Assembly (NCBI RefSeq): GCF_902652685.1
Contig: NZ_CACRUY010000022.1
Location: 1-64,000 of the forward strand
Source: Mycobacterium sp. Marseille-P9652
Lineage (GTDB): Bacteria > Actinomycetota > Actinomycetes > Mycobacteriales > Mycobacteriaceae
Length of the DNA: 64,000 nt
Direction: 5' to 3'
Shown: positions 43,853-54,040 of the stretch, in pieces
Numbering within the stretch: the first letter of the stretch is position 1
How the letters are laid out: every line of letters starts with the position of its first letter
Notes under the pieces: generated by a model
Databases searched by the model: none
Told to the model about the DNA's origin: nothing
What the model saw: only the letters and a program-made list of their open reading frames with translations
Made by a program: the position numbers and the translations under genes

Positions 43853-46800
43853 TGGAGCAATTCGATCTGCGGGGGCCGCTGCCCGCGCCCGGGTCCACCA
43901 CGGTGCTGGAAGCCAGCGCCGGCACCGGTAAGACCTTCGCGCTCGCGGGCCTGGTCACCCGCTACGTCGCCGAAGGGGTGGCCACGCTCGACCAGATGCT
44001 GCTGATCACGTTCAGCCGCGCCGCCAGCCGCGAGCTGCGCGAGCGGGTGCGCGGCCAGATCACGGATATCGTTGCCGCGCTGTGTAATCCGGCCGGCGAC
44101 GCGCCCAACGAGCTCGTCGCCCACCTGACGGCCGGCACCGACGCGGACCGCGCCGAGCGCTGCGAGCGGCTCCGTGACGCGCTGGCCGGGTTCGACGCCG
44201 CGACTATCGCGACCACCCACGAGTTCTGCAGCATGGTGTTGAAATCCCTTGGGGTGGCCGGCGACACCGACGCCGGGGTGACGCTGGCCGAAAGCCTCGA
44301 CGACCTGGTCACCCAGATCGTCGACGACCTGTACCTCGCGCATTTCGGATCCCAACGCGAGGAGGCGGCGCTGAGCTACGCCGATGCGCTGGCGCTGGCC
44401 CGCGCGGTGGTGGGCGATCCGTGCGCCCAACTGCGCCCGGCGGACCCGGCCCCGGATTCCGTTGCGGCGGTGCGGCTGCGGTTTGCCACCGACGTGCTCG
44501 GGCAGCTCGAGCTGCGCAAGCACCGGCTCGCGATCCTCGGCTACGACGACCTGTTGCGCAGGCTCGCCGCGGCGTTGCACGCGGACGACTCCGACGCCCG
44601 CGACCGGATGCGGGCGCGCTGGCCGATCGTCATGGTCGACGAGTTCCAGGACACCGATCCCATCCAGTGGCAGGTCATCGACCGCGCCTTTTCCGGCCAC
44701 TCCGCGGTGGTGCTCATCGGCGACCCCAAGCAGGCGATCTACGGCTTCCGCGGCGGCGACATCTACACCTATCTCGCGGCCGCGAGCACCGCGGGTGAGC
44801 GGCGCACCCTCGACGTCAACTGGCGCAGCGACACCGCGCTCGTCGAGCGGCTCCACACCGTTCTGCACGGCGCCGAGCTGGGCGATCCGCGCATCGTGGT
44901 GCGCCCGGTCGAAGCGCGCCTCGCCGGTCATCGCATGGCCGGCGCGCCCCGCAAAGCGCCGTTCCGCCTGCGCCTGGTCGGGCGCGCCCTGTTCGGTGTC
45001 GACCAGTCGAAGACCATCCCGATGGCCGAGCTTCGCCGCTTCATCCCCGTCGACCTGGCCGCCGACATCGGCGCCCTGCTGGCGGGCGGTGCGACGTTCG
45101 ACGGCGCACCCATCGAGGCCGGTCACGTCGCGGTGATCGTCGAGACCGGCGAGGACGGCCGGTCGTGCCAGAACGCCTTGATACAGAACGGAATCGCCGC
45201 CGTCTACACCGGCGACGACGACGTGTTCTCCTCCCCGGCCGCCGCGGACTGGCTGTCCCTGCTGGGCGCGTTCGACCAGACCCACCGGGCCGGCGTGGTC
45301 CGCGCCGCCGCGGCCACGGTGTTCTTCGGCAAGACGGCCGACGAGCTCGCCGCCGGGGGCGACGCGCTGACCGACGGCGTGGCCGCCACCCTGCGGGACT
45401 GGGCGGATCTCCTGCGCCAGCGCGGGCCGGCGGCGGTGCTCGAGGCGGCGCAGCTGGCCGGGATGGGCCGACGCGTGCTCGCCGGGCAGGGCGGCGAGCG
45501 CACGATGACCGACCTGTCGCACATCGCGCAACTGCTGCAAGAGGTTTCGCACCGCGAGCGGCTGGCCCTGCCCGCGCTGCGCGACTGGCTGCGCCGCCAA
45601 TGCGACGAGCGCGAGGGGGCGCCCGAACGCAACCGCCGCATCGACAGCGACGCCGCCGCGGTGCAGATCATGACGGTGTGGGGGGCCAAGGGCCTGCAGT
45701 TCCCGATCGTGTACCTGCCCTTCGCGTTCAACCGGCACCTCTTCGTCGACGACATCCCGCTGTTCCACGACGACGCCGGGGTTCGCTGCCTGCACATCGG
45801 CGGCCCGGACAGTCCCGATCTGGCCGAGACCGAGCGGCTGAGCCGGGCCGAGGCGGCCCGCAACGACATCCGGCTGACGTATGTGGCGCTGACCCGGGCG
45901 CAGTCGCAGGTGGTGGCCTGGTGGGCGCCGTCGTTCGACGAGCCCAACGGCGGCCTGTCCCGCCTCATGCGCGGCCGGCGGCGCGGCGAGGCCGCCGTCC
46001 CCGACCGCTGCGATCCGAAGACGATCTCCGACGACGAGGCACTGGCCCACTTCCGGGCCTGGGAGGCCGCGGGCGGGCCGGTGATCGAGGAGGCCATCGT
46101 CGCCCCCGTGCCCGCGCTCACCCCACCCCCTCCACGAATCGATCTGGGCGTGCGGCACTTTCACCGCTGCATCGACACCACCTGGCGGCGTACCTCGTAC
46201 TCCGCACTGATCCGGGGCGCCGACGAGCCCGGTGTCGGCAGCGAACCCGAGGCCACGCCCCGCGACGACGAGGTCGACGTGTCGCCGGAGGCGGCCCCGC
46301 CGCCCGCCGGAGCGGACCTGCCCTCCCCGATGGCCGACCTTCCGGCCGGTGCCACGTTCGGGTCGTTGGTGCACGCGGTGCTCGAGGACGCCGATCCCCT
46401 CGCGCCGGACCTGGCCGCCGAACTGGAAGGCCGGATACGGGCGCACTCGGCGTGGTGGCCCGTGGACGCGGAACCCGAACGGCTGGCGTCCGCGCTGATC
46501 CCCATGCACGACACGGACCTCGGCCCGCTGGCGCCCGGAGTGACGCTGCGGCAGGTCCCCCTGCGGGACCGGTTGCGCGAGTTGGACTTCGAGATACCCC
46601 TGGCGGGCGGTGACATTCGCGGTGAGGTGCCCGACCTGCGACTCGCCGACGTGGGTGAGCTGCTGGCCTGGCACCTTCGGCCGGGGGATCCGTTGGCCGG
46701 CTACGCCGACCGGCTGAGGTCCGACGCGCTCGGCGGCCAGCCGCTGCGCGGTTACCTGTCGGGGTCGATCGACGCCGTGCTGCGGGTGGCCGGCCCGCGC

Positions 46801-47133
46801 TACCTGGTGGTGGACTACAAGACCAACATGCTGGGTGACACGGCGGCCGACTACGGCTACGCGGCGCTCACCGGGGCGATGCTGCACTCCGACTATCCGC
46901 TGCAGGCGCTGCTGTATCTCGGTGTGCTGCATCGCTTCCTGCGCTGGCGCCAGCCCGGCTACGACCCCGCGCGGCACCTGGGCGGGGTGCTGTACCTGTT
47001 CGTGCGCGGCATGTGCGGACCCGGCACTCCCGTCACCGACGGCCACCCGTGCGGGGTGTTCAGCTGGCGGCCGCCGCCCGAGCTGGCCGTCGCGCTGTCG
47101 GACCTGCTCGACGAGGGGCGGTGGGCCGCATGA
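43852..47133 (+). CDS. recB: Exodeoxyribonuclease V beta subunit RecB
   Basis: 1093 residues. An SF1A helicase with Walker A ASAGTGKT at about residues 21-28, motif II VDEFQDTDPIQWQ, RGGDIYTYLAAA, and motif VI ALTRAQSQVV. The C-terminal nuclease domain has the Asp and Lys of LVVDYKTNM (about residue 985). In mycobacteria RecBCD acts mainly in single-strand annealing, while AdnAB is the main end resection enzyme. Start overlaps recC by 1 bp; end overlaps recD by 4 bp. Confidence 0.97.
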   Translation: MEQFDLRGPLPAPGSTTVLEASAGTGKTFALAGLVTRYVAEGVATLDQMLLITFSRAASRELRERVRGQITDIVAALCNPAGDAPNELVAHLTAGTDADRAERCERLRDALAGFDAATIATTHEFCSMVLKSLGVAGDTDAGVTLAESLDDLVTQIVDDLYLAHFGSQREEAALSYADALALARAVVGDPCAQLRPADPAPDSVAAVRLRFATDVLGQLELRKHRLAILGYDDLLRRLAAALHADDSDARDRMRARWPIVMVDEFQDTDPIQWQVIDRAFSGHSAVVLIGDPKQAIYGFRGGDIYTYLAAASTAGERRTLDVNWRSDTALVERLHTVLHGAELGDPRIVVRPVEARLAGHRMAGAPRKAPFRLRLVGRALFGVDQSKTIPMAELRRFIPVDLAADIGALLAGGATFDGAPIEAGHVAVIVETGEDGRSCQNALIQNGIAAVYTGDDDVFSSPAAADWLSLLGAFDQTHRAGVVRAAAATVFFGKTADELAAGGDALTDGVAATLRDWADLLRQRGPAAVLEAAQLAGMGRRVLAGQGGERTMTDLSHIAQLLQEVSHRERLALPALRDWLRRQCDEREGAPERNRRIDSDAAAVQIMTVWGAKGLQFPIVYLPFAFNRHLFVDDIPLFHDDAGVRCLHIGGPDSPDLAETERLSRAEAARNDIRLTYVALTRAQSQVVAWWAPSFDEPNGGLSRLMRGRRRGEAAVPDRCDPKTISDDEALAHFRAWEAAGGPVIEEAIVAPVPALTPPPPRIDLGVRHFHRCIDTTWRRTSYSALIRGADEPGVGSEPEATPRDDEVDVSPEAAPPPAGADLPSPMADLPAGATFGSLVHAVLEDADPLAPDLAAELEGRIRAHSAWWPVDAEPERLASALIPMHDTDLGPLAPGVTLRQVPLRDRLRELDFEIPLAGGDIRGEVPDLRLADVGELLAWHLRPGDPLAGYADRLRSDALGGQPLRGYLSGSIDAVLRVAGPRYLVVDYKTNMLGDTAADYGYAALTGAMLHSDYPLQALLYLGVLHRFLRWRQPGYDPARHLGGVLYLFVRGMCGPGTPVTDGHPCGVFSWRPPPELAVALSDLLDEGRWAA

Positions 47134-48917
47134 GCGTGACCGAGAGCGCCTACGAGGACCTCTTCGATCGCCGACTGGCCCTGGCCGTCGGCGGCCTGCT
47201 CCGCGACTTCAACGAGGCCGGCGTGCTGGAAGCCGCCGACGTGCATGTGGCGCAGCGGATCACCGAGCTCGCCGACGAGCGCGACGAGGCGGTGGCCCTG
47301 GCGGTCGCGCTGGCGGTCCGCGGCCTGCGCGGCGGCTCGGTGTGCGTCGACCTGACGACCGTCGCCGCCGAGTGCGCGGCGCCGGAACTGCCGTGGCCAG
47401 ACCCGTCGTCGTGGCCGGCGGCGGTGCGGGCGAGCGGCCTGACGCGCGAACCCCCGGTGCTGCGCCTGCACGACGACCGCCTGCTGTACCTCGACCGGTA
47501 CTGGCGCGAGGAGGGCCAGGTCTGCGCCGACCTGCTCGCGTTGTCGGTTCCCGGCGCCCCGATCCGGCCGCCGACGCTCGAGCGGCTCTTCCCGCCCGGC
47601 TACGAGGAGCAGCGCGCGGCCGCGGAAGTCGTTCTGTCGCAGGCGGTCACCGTGCTCACCGGCGGGCCGGGCACCGGCAAGACGACCACCGTCGCGCGCC
47701 TGCTCGCGCTGTTGACCGAAGAGGCGGAGGCCTCGGGGCGGGCCCGCCCGCGCATAGGGATGGCCGCACCCACCGGAAAGGCCGCCGCCCGGCTGACCGA
47801 GGCGGTGGCGGCGGAGGTCGCCGCGCTCGAGCCGCCCGACCGCGCGCGGCTGGCCGGGCTAGAGGCGGTGACACTGCACCGGCTGCTCGGCAGCCGGCCC
47901 GACACGTCGGTGCGGTTCCGCCATCACCGCGGCAACCGGCTCCCGCATGACGTGATCGTCGTCGACGAGACGTCGATGGTGTCGCTGACGATGATGGCGC
48001 GGCTGCTGGAGGCGGTGCGGCCCGACGCGCGGCTGATCCTGGTCGGCGACCCGGACCAGCTGGCCTCGGTGGAGGCCGGTGCGGTGCTGGCGGATCTGGT
48101 CGACGGCCTGTCCGAGCGCACGGACACGCGCGTCGCCGCCCTGCGCTCGTCGCACCGGTTCGGCGAGTCCATCGGCGCCCTTGCCGCGGCCATCCGGGCG
48201 GGTGACGCCGACCGGGCGATCACGCTGCTGCGCGCGGGCGGCGAGCACGTCGAGTGGATCGACGAGCCGGACCCGACGGACCGCCTGCGGGCGATCCTGC
48301 TTCCGCACGCGCTCCGCGTGCGGGAGGCGGCCGTGCTGGGCGCCGACGCGGTCGCCCTGGCGGCCATCGACGGGCACCGGCTGCTGTGCGCGCATCGCCG
48401 CGGACCGTTCGGCGTCCAGCGGTGGAACCGCGAGGTGCACCGGTGGCTGACCGACGAGAGCGGTCTGCCGGCGTGGTCGGAGTGGTACGCCGGCCGGCCG
48501 CTGCTGGTGACGGCCAACGACTACGGGCTGCGCGTGTACAACGGGGACACCGGCGTCGTCGTCGCCCGTCCGGACGGGCTGCGGGCCGTCGTCGCCGGCG
48601 CCGCGGGCACGCTGGATTTCGCGACCAGCCGGCTGTCCGACGTCGAGACGATGTACGCGATGACCATTCACAAGAGCCAGGGCAGCCAGGCCGACGAGGT
48701 GACGGTCCTGCTGCCGGGCGAGGACTCCAGGATGCTGACGCGCGAGCTGTTCTACACGGCGGTCACGCGCGCGAAAGTCAAGGTGCGCGTGGTGGGTTCG
48801 GAGGCAGCGATCCGTATCGCGATCGGTCGGCGGGCGGTGCGCGCGAGTGGGCTGCGGCAGCGGCTCAAGGCCGCTCCGTCGGCCGTGCCGGTTCTCGGGC
48901 GAATGAGGAAGCGCTGA
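47130..48917 (+). CDS. recD: Exodeoxyribonuclease V alpha subunit RecD
   Basis: 595 residues (M. tuberculosis 575) from ATG 47130 in an ATGA overlap with recB. SF1B helicase: Walker A GGPGTGKTTT (about residues 178-187), motif II DETSMVSLTMMARLLEAV, GDPDQLASVEAG, and the C-terminal motifs YAMTIHKSQGSQADEV and YTAVTRAKVKV. RecD is the 5'-3' motor of RecBCD. A few extra residues lie in the N-terminal domain that contacts RecC. Confidence 0.96.
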   Translation: MSVTESAYEDLFDRRLALAVGGLLRDFNEAGVLEAADVHVAQRITELADERDEAVALAVALAVRGLRGGSVCVDLTTVAAECAAPELPWPDPSSWPAAVRASGLTREPPVLRLHDDRLLYLDRYWREEGQVCADLLALSVPGAPIRPPTLERLFPPGYEEQRAAAEVVLSQAVTVLTGGPGTGKTTTVARLLALLTEEAEASGRARPRIGMAAPTGKAAARLTEAVAAEVAALEPPDRARLAGLEAVTLHRLLGSRPDTSVRFRHHRGNRLPHDVIVVDETSMVSLTMMARLLEAVRPDARLILVGDPDQLASVEAGAVLADLVDGLSERTDTRVAALRSSHRFGESIGALAAAIRAGDADRAITLLRAGGEHVEWIDEPDPTDRLRAILLPHALRVREAAVLGADAVALAAIDGHRLLCAHRRGPFGVQRWNREVHRWLTDESGLPAWSEWYAGRPLLVTANDYGLRVYNGDTGVVVARPDGLRAVVAGAAGTLDFATSRLSDVETMYAMTIHKSQGSQADEVTVLLPGEDSRMLTRELFYTAVTRAKVKVRVVGSEAAIRIAIGRRAVRASGLRQRLKAAPSAVPVLGRMRKR

Positions 48918-48924
48918 GGCGGTA

Positions 48925-49629
48925 TTGGCTGACAACGACGAACCCTCGAGGAGCACCCGGCGGCGCCACATCGCCCGGCTCGCCGTGTTCGCGTGCTTTC
49001 TGCTCGCGGTGTTCTACCTGGTGGCCGTCCGGCGCGTCATCGACGTCGACGACGTCCGGCGCACCGTGTCGGCGACGGGGTCGCTCGCCCCGCTGACCTA
49101 CGTGGCGCTCTCGTCGGCGCTGGGCGCGGTGTTCGTGCCGGGCTCGATCCTGGCCGCGGGCAGCGGCCTGTTGATCGGACCCTTGCTCGGACTGTTCGTC
49201 ACCCTGGGGGCCACGGTGGGCACGTCGATCGTCGCCAGCCTCGTTGGCCGCCGGGCCGGGCGGCGCAGCGCGCGGGAGTTGCTGGGCGCCGCGCGCGCCG
49301 AGCGCATCGACGGGCTGATCGAACGCCGCGGCCTGTGGGCCGTCGTCGGCCAGCGCTTCGTCCCCGGCATCTCGGACGCCCTCGCCTCCTATGCCTTCGG
49401 CGCTTTCGGTGTTCCGTTGTGGCAGATGGCGATTGGCTCGTTCATCGGCTCGGTGCCGCGCGCCTTCGCGTACACCGCGCTGGGCGCCTCGATCGCCAAC
49501 CGGTCGTCGGTGTTGGCCTACTCCGCGATCGCGGTGTGGTGCGCCACGGCGATCGTGGGCGCCTTCGCAGCGCGCAGCGGGTTCCGCCGATGGCGCGGGC
49601 ACGCCCGCCGCCCGGAGGGTCGGGGCTAA
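48925..49629 (+). CDS. VTT-domain (TVP38/DedA-like) membrane protein
   Basis: 234 residues from TTG 48925, 7 bp after recD. About five or six membrane segments are visible (first at about residues 16-36). The VTT/SNARE-associated signature with [20 protein letters not shown] and [20 protein letters not shown] indicates the TVP38/TMEM64 type, which relatives use for lipid or undecaprenyl-phosphate scrambling. Positional equivalent of Rv0625c. Position after recD suggests read-through from the rec operon. Confidence 0.85.
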   Translation: MADNDEPSRSTRRRHIARLAVFACFLLAVFYLVAVRRVIDVDDVRRTVSATGSLAPLTYVALSSALGAVFVPGSILAAGSGLLIGPLLGLFVTLGATVGTSIVASLVGRRAGRRSARELLGAARAERIDGLIERRGLWAVVGQRFVPGISDALASYAFGAFGVPLWQMAIGSFIGSVPRAFAYTALGASIANRSSVLAYSAIAVWCATAIVGAFAARSGFRRWRGHARRPEGRG

Positions 49630-50573
49630 GCCCGCTGCGCCGCCACGAACAGGTTCCCGGGTACCGCGTCGGAGACCTCCTCGGCCGCCTGGCGGCCGTA
49701 GCCCGCCATCAGCTCGTCTGCGGGCGTCACCGTCACCTTCCAGCCGTGCCGGCGAAACCAGTCACCCACGTCCTCGCGCTCCTCGAAGTACCACAGCTGG
49801 TCGGTCCGGGGAACCTCGCGCTGCGGGTCGATCCGCTCCATCAGCGAACGGATCCGGTCCATCCGCTCACGACGCCTGGCCCGAAACTCCGGGTCGAGGA
49901 ACTTCGGTCCCAACGCCTCCACCGCCACCCGGCTGCCCGTCGACGCGAGCCCGTGCACGCGGTCGAAGAGCAGGTCCTGAGCCGCGGCGGGCAAATAGGG
50001 CATCAGCCCCTCGGCCGACCAGGCGCTGGGCACCGACGCGTTGAATCCCGCCGCGCGCAACGCCTCCGGCCAATCCTGGCGCAGGTCCACGGGCACGGCG
50101 ACCCGGTGGCAGGCCGGTTGCGCGCCCCGTTCGGCCAGTGTCGACTCCTTGAAGTCCAGCACCCTGGGCTGGTCGAGCTCGTAGACCGTGATCCCGTCGG
50201 GCCACGCCAGGCGCCACGCCCGAGAGTCCAGTCCGGCCGCGAGAATCACCACCTGGCGGATGCCGGCATGCGTGGCGTCGAGGAAGAACTGGTCGAAAAA
50301 CGCTGTGCGCGAAGCCATGTAGCCGACCATCGCGGCCATCTGCAGCGGCAACTGCGGCTCGGCCTCGATCAGTTCGTCGGGCAGCGGCGGCGTGGAGTGC
50401 CAATTCCACACGCCGTCGCCTGCGGCATCGAGGAAGACCTGCGCGAAAGGGTCCTTGATCAACGGGTTTTCGCTGCGCGTCTCCGCCGCCCGCGCGGCCG
50501 CCACGCCGAGGGCCGTCGCCCCCACGCTCTCGGTGATGTCCCAGCTGTCGTCGTCGCTCCGGGCGGTGCTCAC
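49626..50573 (-). CDS. Leucine-carboxyl-methyltransferase-like SAM methyltransferase
   Basis: 315 residues of the UPF0677 family that is expanded in mycobacteria. The opening [23 protein letters not shown] is the family hallmark. The SAM pocket is [20 protein letters not shown] (about residues 104-123), with the acidic ribose contact in YELDQPRV. Substrate unknown. GTG start at 50573. It ends overlapping the VTT gene by 4 bp on the other strand, and the paralogue at 50581 lies 7 bp upstream in the same direction. Confidence 0.9.
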   Translation of the reverse strand: MSTARSDDDSWDITESVGATALGVAAARAAETRSENPLIKDPFAQVFLDAAGDGVWNWHSTPPLPDELIEAEPQLPLQMAAMVGYMASRTAFFDQFFLDATHAGIRQVVILAAGLDSRAWRLAWPDGITVYELDQPRVLDFKESTLAERGAQPACHRVAVPVDLRQDWPEALRAAGFNASVPSAWSAEGLMPYLPAAAQDLLFDRVHGLASTGSRVAVEALGPKFLDPEFRARRRERMDRIRSLMERIDPQREVPRTDQLWYFEEREDVGDWFRRHGWKVTVTPADELMAGYGRQAAEEVSDAVPGNLFVAAQRA

Positions 50574-50580
50574 GCGGCGC

Positions 50581-51531
50581 TCACTTTCCTTCGTTGCGTT
50601 GCGCCGCGACGAACAACGTCTGCGGAACGGCGCCCTCGATGCCCTGCGGGGGCCTGCGGTCGTAGGCGGCCATCAGCTCCTCGGCCGGCGTGACCGTCGC
50701 GTCCCAGCCGTGGCGGCGCAGCCACTCGCCGACGTCTTCGCGCTCCTCGAAGTACCAGAGGTCGGCGACGTCGGGGATGTCCCGGTCCGGTTCCACCTCG
50801 GCCATCAGATCGCGCAGCCGCTGCATCGTTTCCCGCTGTCTGGCCACTGCGTCCTCGTCGAGGAAGTCGGGGCCGGGCGCCTCGACGGCGATCCGGCTGC
50901 CCGCGGCGGCAAGCTCGTTGACCCGCTCGAAGAGCAATTCCTGGGCGGCCGCGGGCAGGAACGGCAGCAGCCCCTCGGCTGACCAGACGCTCGGCGCCGA
51001 CGGGTCGAAGCCGGCCTGCCGCAGCGCCGCGGGCCAGTCGTTGCGCAGGTCGACCGGAACGGTGACGAGGTTGCGGGGCGGTTCGAACCCGTTGTCGCGC
51101 AGGGTCGTCACCTTCCACTCCAAAACCCGGTCCTGGTCGAGTTCGTAGACCGTCACCCCGTCGGGCCAGGCCAGCCGCCAGGCCCGGGAGTCGAGGCCGG
51201 CCGCGAGGATCACCACCTGGCGCACCCCCGCCCGCGCGGCGTCGAGGAAGAACGCGTCGAAGAACGCCGTCCGCGCGGCCATGTAGTCGACCATCCCCTG
51301 CATCCGGGGCTTGAGGTCGGGCTCGGCCGCGGTGATCTGGGCGGGCAGGTTAGGCGCCGCGAACCAGTTCCACGCGCCCTCGCCGGCGGCGTGGAGGAAC
51401 ACCCGCGCGAATTCGTCCCGGGTGAGCGGGTTCTCGCTGTCGGTCTCCGCGGCCCGGGCAGCCGCGACGCCCAGCGCCGTCGCGCCCACGCTCTCGGTGA
51501 TCTCCCAAGTGTCGTTGTCAGTCCTCGCCAC
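50581..51531 (-). CDS. Leucine-carboxyl-methyltransferase-like SAM methyltransferase (tandem paralogue)
   Basis: 316 residues from GTG 51531, with GGGAGG 7 nt upstream; the longer reading to 51705 is not supported. It shares the [20 protein letters not shown] opening and [23 protein letters not shown] motif with the next gene and aligns over its full length, so the two arose by tandem duplication. Differences cluster in the middle and the region before the C-terminus, where substrate specificity is expected. Substrate unknown. Confidence 0.9.
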   Translation of the reverse strand: MARTDNDTWEITESVGATALGVAAARAAETDSENPLTRDEFARVFLHAAGEGAWNWFAAPNLPAQITAAEPDLKPRMQGMVDYMAARTAFFDAFFLDAARAGVRQVVILAAGLDSRAWRLAWPDGVTVYELDQDRVLEWKVTTLRDNGFEPPRNLVTVPVDLRNDWPAALRQAGFDPSAPSVWSAEGLLPFLPAAAQELLFERVNELAAAGSRIAVEAPGPDFLDEDAVARQRETMQRLRDLMAEVEPDRDIPDVADLWYFEEREDVGEWLRRHGWDATVTPAEELMAAYDRRPPQGIEGAVPQTLFVAAQRNEGK

Positions 51532-51645
51532 GCCGATGCCTCCCCTTCGCTTGCGTGCCCACCCAATCGACCCTACGCGCGCCCGGCGTGCGCCAGATGT
51601 CGCGGAACGGGGCATCCGGTTAACTGCCGAACGGGCCCGACACGG

Positions 51646-51651
51646 GATAAT
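51646..51651 (+). promoter_or_regulatory. -10 element of the UPF0104 gene, leaderless geometry
   Basis: GATAAT lies 6 nt before the ATG at 51658, the spacing used at other leaderless starts here; no ribosome site is present. Confidence 0.45.
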
Positions 51652-51657
51652 CGGTGG

Positions 51658-54033
51658 ATGCGAGTCGACGGGCGCGACGTCACCGTCACCGGCAGCTTGC
51701 TGCAACCCCTTACCCGGCGGACCAACGACATCCTTCGGCTCGCGGCGAGCGTCGTTCTGCTCGCGGTGGTGATCACCAGTTCACTCATCACCCGCCCGCA
51801 GTGGGAAGCGCTGGAGAAGTCGATCTCGCAGATCGTCGGCGTCCTGTCCCCCAAGCAATCCGATCTGGTCTACCTCGCCTACGGCATCGCGATCCTGGCC
51901 CTGCCGTTCATGATCCTGATCGGGATCGTGGTCGCCCGGCAGTGGAAACTGCTCGGCGCCTACGCGGCGGCGGCACTGCTGGCGGCGCTGCCGTTGTCCG
52001 TCGGCGGCGGTGGGCTGTCGGCGCCCCGGTGGCACTTCGACGTGTCGGACCGCCTCCAGACCGTGCTCGCACAGTTCCTCGACGACCCGCGCTGGATCGC
52101 GATGCTGGCGGCGGTGCTGACCGTGTCGGGGCCGTGGCTGCCCGCCCGGTGGCGGCGGTGGTGGTGGGCGCTCCTGCTCGCCTTCGTACCGATCCACCTG
52201 ATCGTGAGCGCCATCGTGCCGGCCCGCGCGCTGCTGGGTCTCGCGGTCGGGTGGGTGGTCGGCTCGCTGGTCGTGCTCTTCGTCGGGACGCCCGCGCTCG
52301 AGGTGCCACTGGAGGATGCCGTGCGGGCGATGGCCAGGCGCGGGTTCCTGGTCTCGCGGCTCACCGTGGTCCGGCCCGCCGGGCGGGGCCCGCTGGTGCT
52401 CGCCGCCAAGTGCGAGTCCCCGCCCTGCTCGGCGATGATCGAGGTATACGGGCCGCATCAGCGCAGCGGCGGCGCGCTGCGCCAGCTCTGGGGCAAGCTC
52501 AAGCTGCGGGACGCCGAGACCGCGCCCCTGGTGGCGTCCATGCGCCGCGCCGTCGAGCACCGGGCGCTGATGGCGATCGCCATCGACCAGCTCGGCCTGG
52601 CCAACACGTCCGCGATCGCGGTCGCGCCGTTGACCCGCGGCTGGATGCTCTACGCGCACAGACCGCCCCGCGGCGTCCCCATCGCGGACTGCGTGGAGAC
52701 GACCCCCGTTGCGCGACTGTGGGATTCGCTGCACGACCTGAACGGCCACCAGATCTCGCACGGCGACCTGCGCGGCCAGGAGATCACGGTCGAGGACGGC
52801 ACGGTGCTCTTCGGCGACTTCTTCAGCGCCGAATACGGCGCCACCGACGCGCAACTCCAGTCCGACATCGCCCAGCTCCTGGTGACCACCTCGGCGCTCT
52901 ACGACCCGAAATCGGCTGTGGCCGCGGCGATCGACGCGTTCGGCAAGGACACGATCCTGGACGCGTCGCGGCGGCTGACGAAGATCGCCGTCCCGCGAAG
53001 CATCCGCAAGTCCGTTCCGGACGCGGGCGCCGTCATTTCCGCCGCCCGCACCGAGGTGAAGCGGCAGACCGGCGCCGATCAGATCAAGACCGAGACCATC
53101 ACCCGGTTCACCCGCAGCCAGGTGATCCAGCTGGTGCTGTTCGGCGCGCTGGTGTACGTCGCGTATCCCTTCATCAGCACCGTGCCGACGTTCGTTTCCC
53201 AACTGCGGCATGCCAATTGGTGGTGGGCGCTGCTCGGGCTGGCGGTCTCGGCGCTGACCTATGTCGGGGCGGCCGCGGCCCTGTGGGCCTGCGCCGACGG
53301 CACGGTCGGCTTCCGCAGGCTGGCAACGGTGCAGGTGGCCAACACCTTTGCCGCGACCACCACCGCCGCCGGGGTCGGCGGGCTCGCGCTCAGCACGCGC
53401 TTCCTGCAGAAGAGCGGGCTGTCCGCCATGCGGGCCACCGCCGCGGTGGCGCTTCAGCAGTCGGTGCAGGTGATCGTCCACCTCGCGCTGCTGATCCTGT
53501 TCAGCGCACTCGCCGGCGCGTCGACCGACCTGGCGCACTTCGTCCCCAAGGCCACCATGCTCTACCTGATCGCGGGCGTGGCGCTGGGCTTCCTCGGCAC
53601 CTTCCTGTTCGTCCCGCGGCTGCGCAAGTGGCTGGCGACCGAGGTGCGTCCGAAACTGGCCGAGGTGAGCGGCGACCTCCTCGAGCTGGCCGGTGAGCCG
53701 AGGCGGCTCGGCCTGATCCTGTTGGGTTGCGCCGGAACGACTCTCGGGGCCGCGCTCGCGTTGTGGGCGAGCATCCAGGCCTTCGGCGGACACACCACGT
53801 TCGTCACCGTCACCGTGGTGACGATGGTCGGCGGCACACTCGCATCGGCCGCCCCGACCCCGGGCGGCGTGGGTGCCGTCGAAGCGGCGCTCATCGGTGG
53901 GCTGGCCGCCTTCGGGGTGCCGGCGGCCGTCGCGGTCCCGTCGGTGCTGCTGTACCGGATCCTCACCTGCTGGCTACCGGTGTTCGTCGGCTGGCCGGTG
54001 ATGCGCTGGCTGACCAAGAACGAAATGATCTGA
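51658..54033 (+). CDS. UPF0104 (LPG-synthase-type) membrane protein with a kinase-like central domain
   Basis: 791 residues. The N-terminal ~230 residues hold five or six membrane segments. A soluble middle part (about 240-450) has the signature of the catalytic loop and DFG of aminoglycoside-phosphotransferase-type kinases: [21 protein letters not shown] starting at residue 368. The C-terminal ~320 residues form the multi-spanning LPG-synthase transmembrane (UPF0104/AglD/MprF) domain, including [16 protein letters not shown] and [19 protein letters not shown]0104 domains flip or transfer lipids; coupling to a kinase-like module suggests a lipid-linked phosphotransfer or regulatory role. Not shown by experiment. 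The kinase N-lobe is degenerate. Confidence 0.85.
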   Translation: MRVDGRDVTVTGSLLQPLTRRTNDILRLAASVVLLAVVITSSLITRPQWEALEKSISQIVGVLSPKQSDLVYLAYGIAILALPFMILIGIVVARQWKLLGAYAAAALLAALPLSVGGGGLSAPRWHFDVSDRLQTVLAQFLDDPRWIAMLAAVLTVSGPWLPARWRRWWWALLLAFVPIHLIVSAIVPARALLGLAVGWVVGSLVVLFVGTPALEVPLEDAVRAMARRGFLVSRLTVVRPAGRGPLVLAAKCESPPCSAMIEVYGPHQRSGGALRQLWGKLKLRDAETAPLVASMRRAVEHRALMAIAIDQLGLANTSAIAVAPLTRGWMLYAHRPPRGVPIADCVETTPVARLWDSLHDLNGHQISHGDLRGQEITVEDGTVLFGDFFSAEYGATDAQLQSDIAQLLVTTSALYDPKSAVAAAIDAFGKDTILDASRRLTKIAVPRSIRKSVPDAGAVISAARTEVKRQTGADQIKTETITRFTRSQVIQLVLFGALVYVAYPFISTVPTFVSQLRHANWWWALLGLAVSALTYVGAAAALWACADGTVGFRRLATVQVANTFAATTTAAGVGGLALSTRFLQKSGLSAMRATAAVALQQSVQVIVHLALLILFSALAGASTDLAHFVPKATMLYLIAGVALGFLGTFLFVPRLRKWLATEVRPKLAEVSGDLLELAGEPRRLGLILLGCAGTTLGAALALWASIQAFGGHTTFVTVTVVTMVGGTLASAAPTPGGVGAVEAALIGGLAAFGVPAAVAVPSVLLYRILTCWLPVFVGWPVMRWLTKNEMI

Positions 54034-54040
54034 CGCCGCG

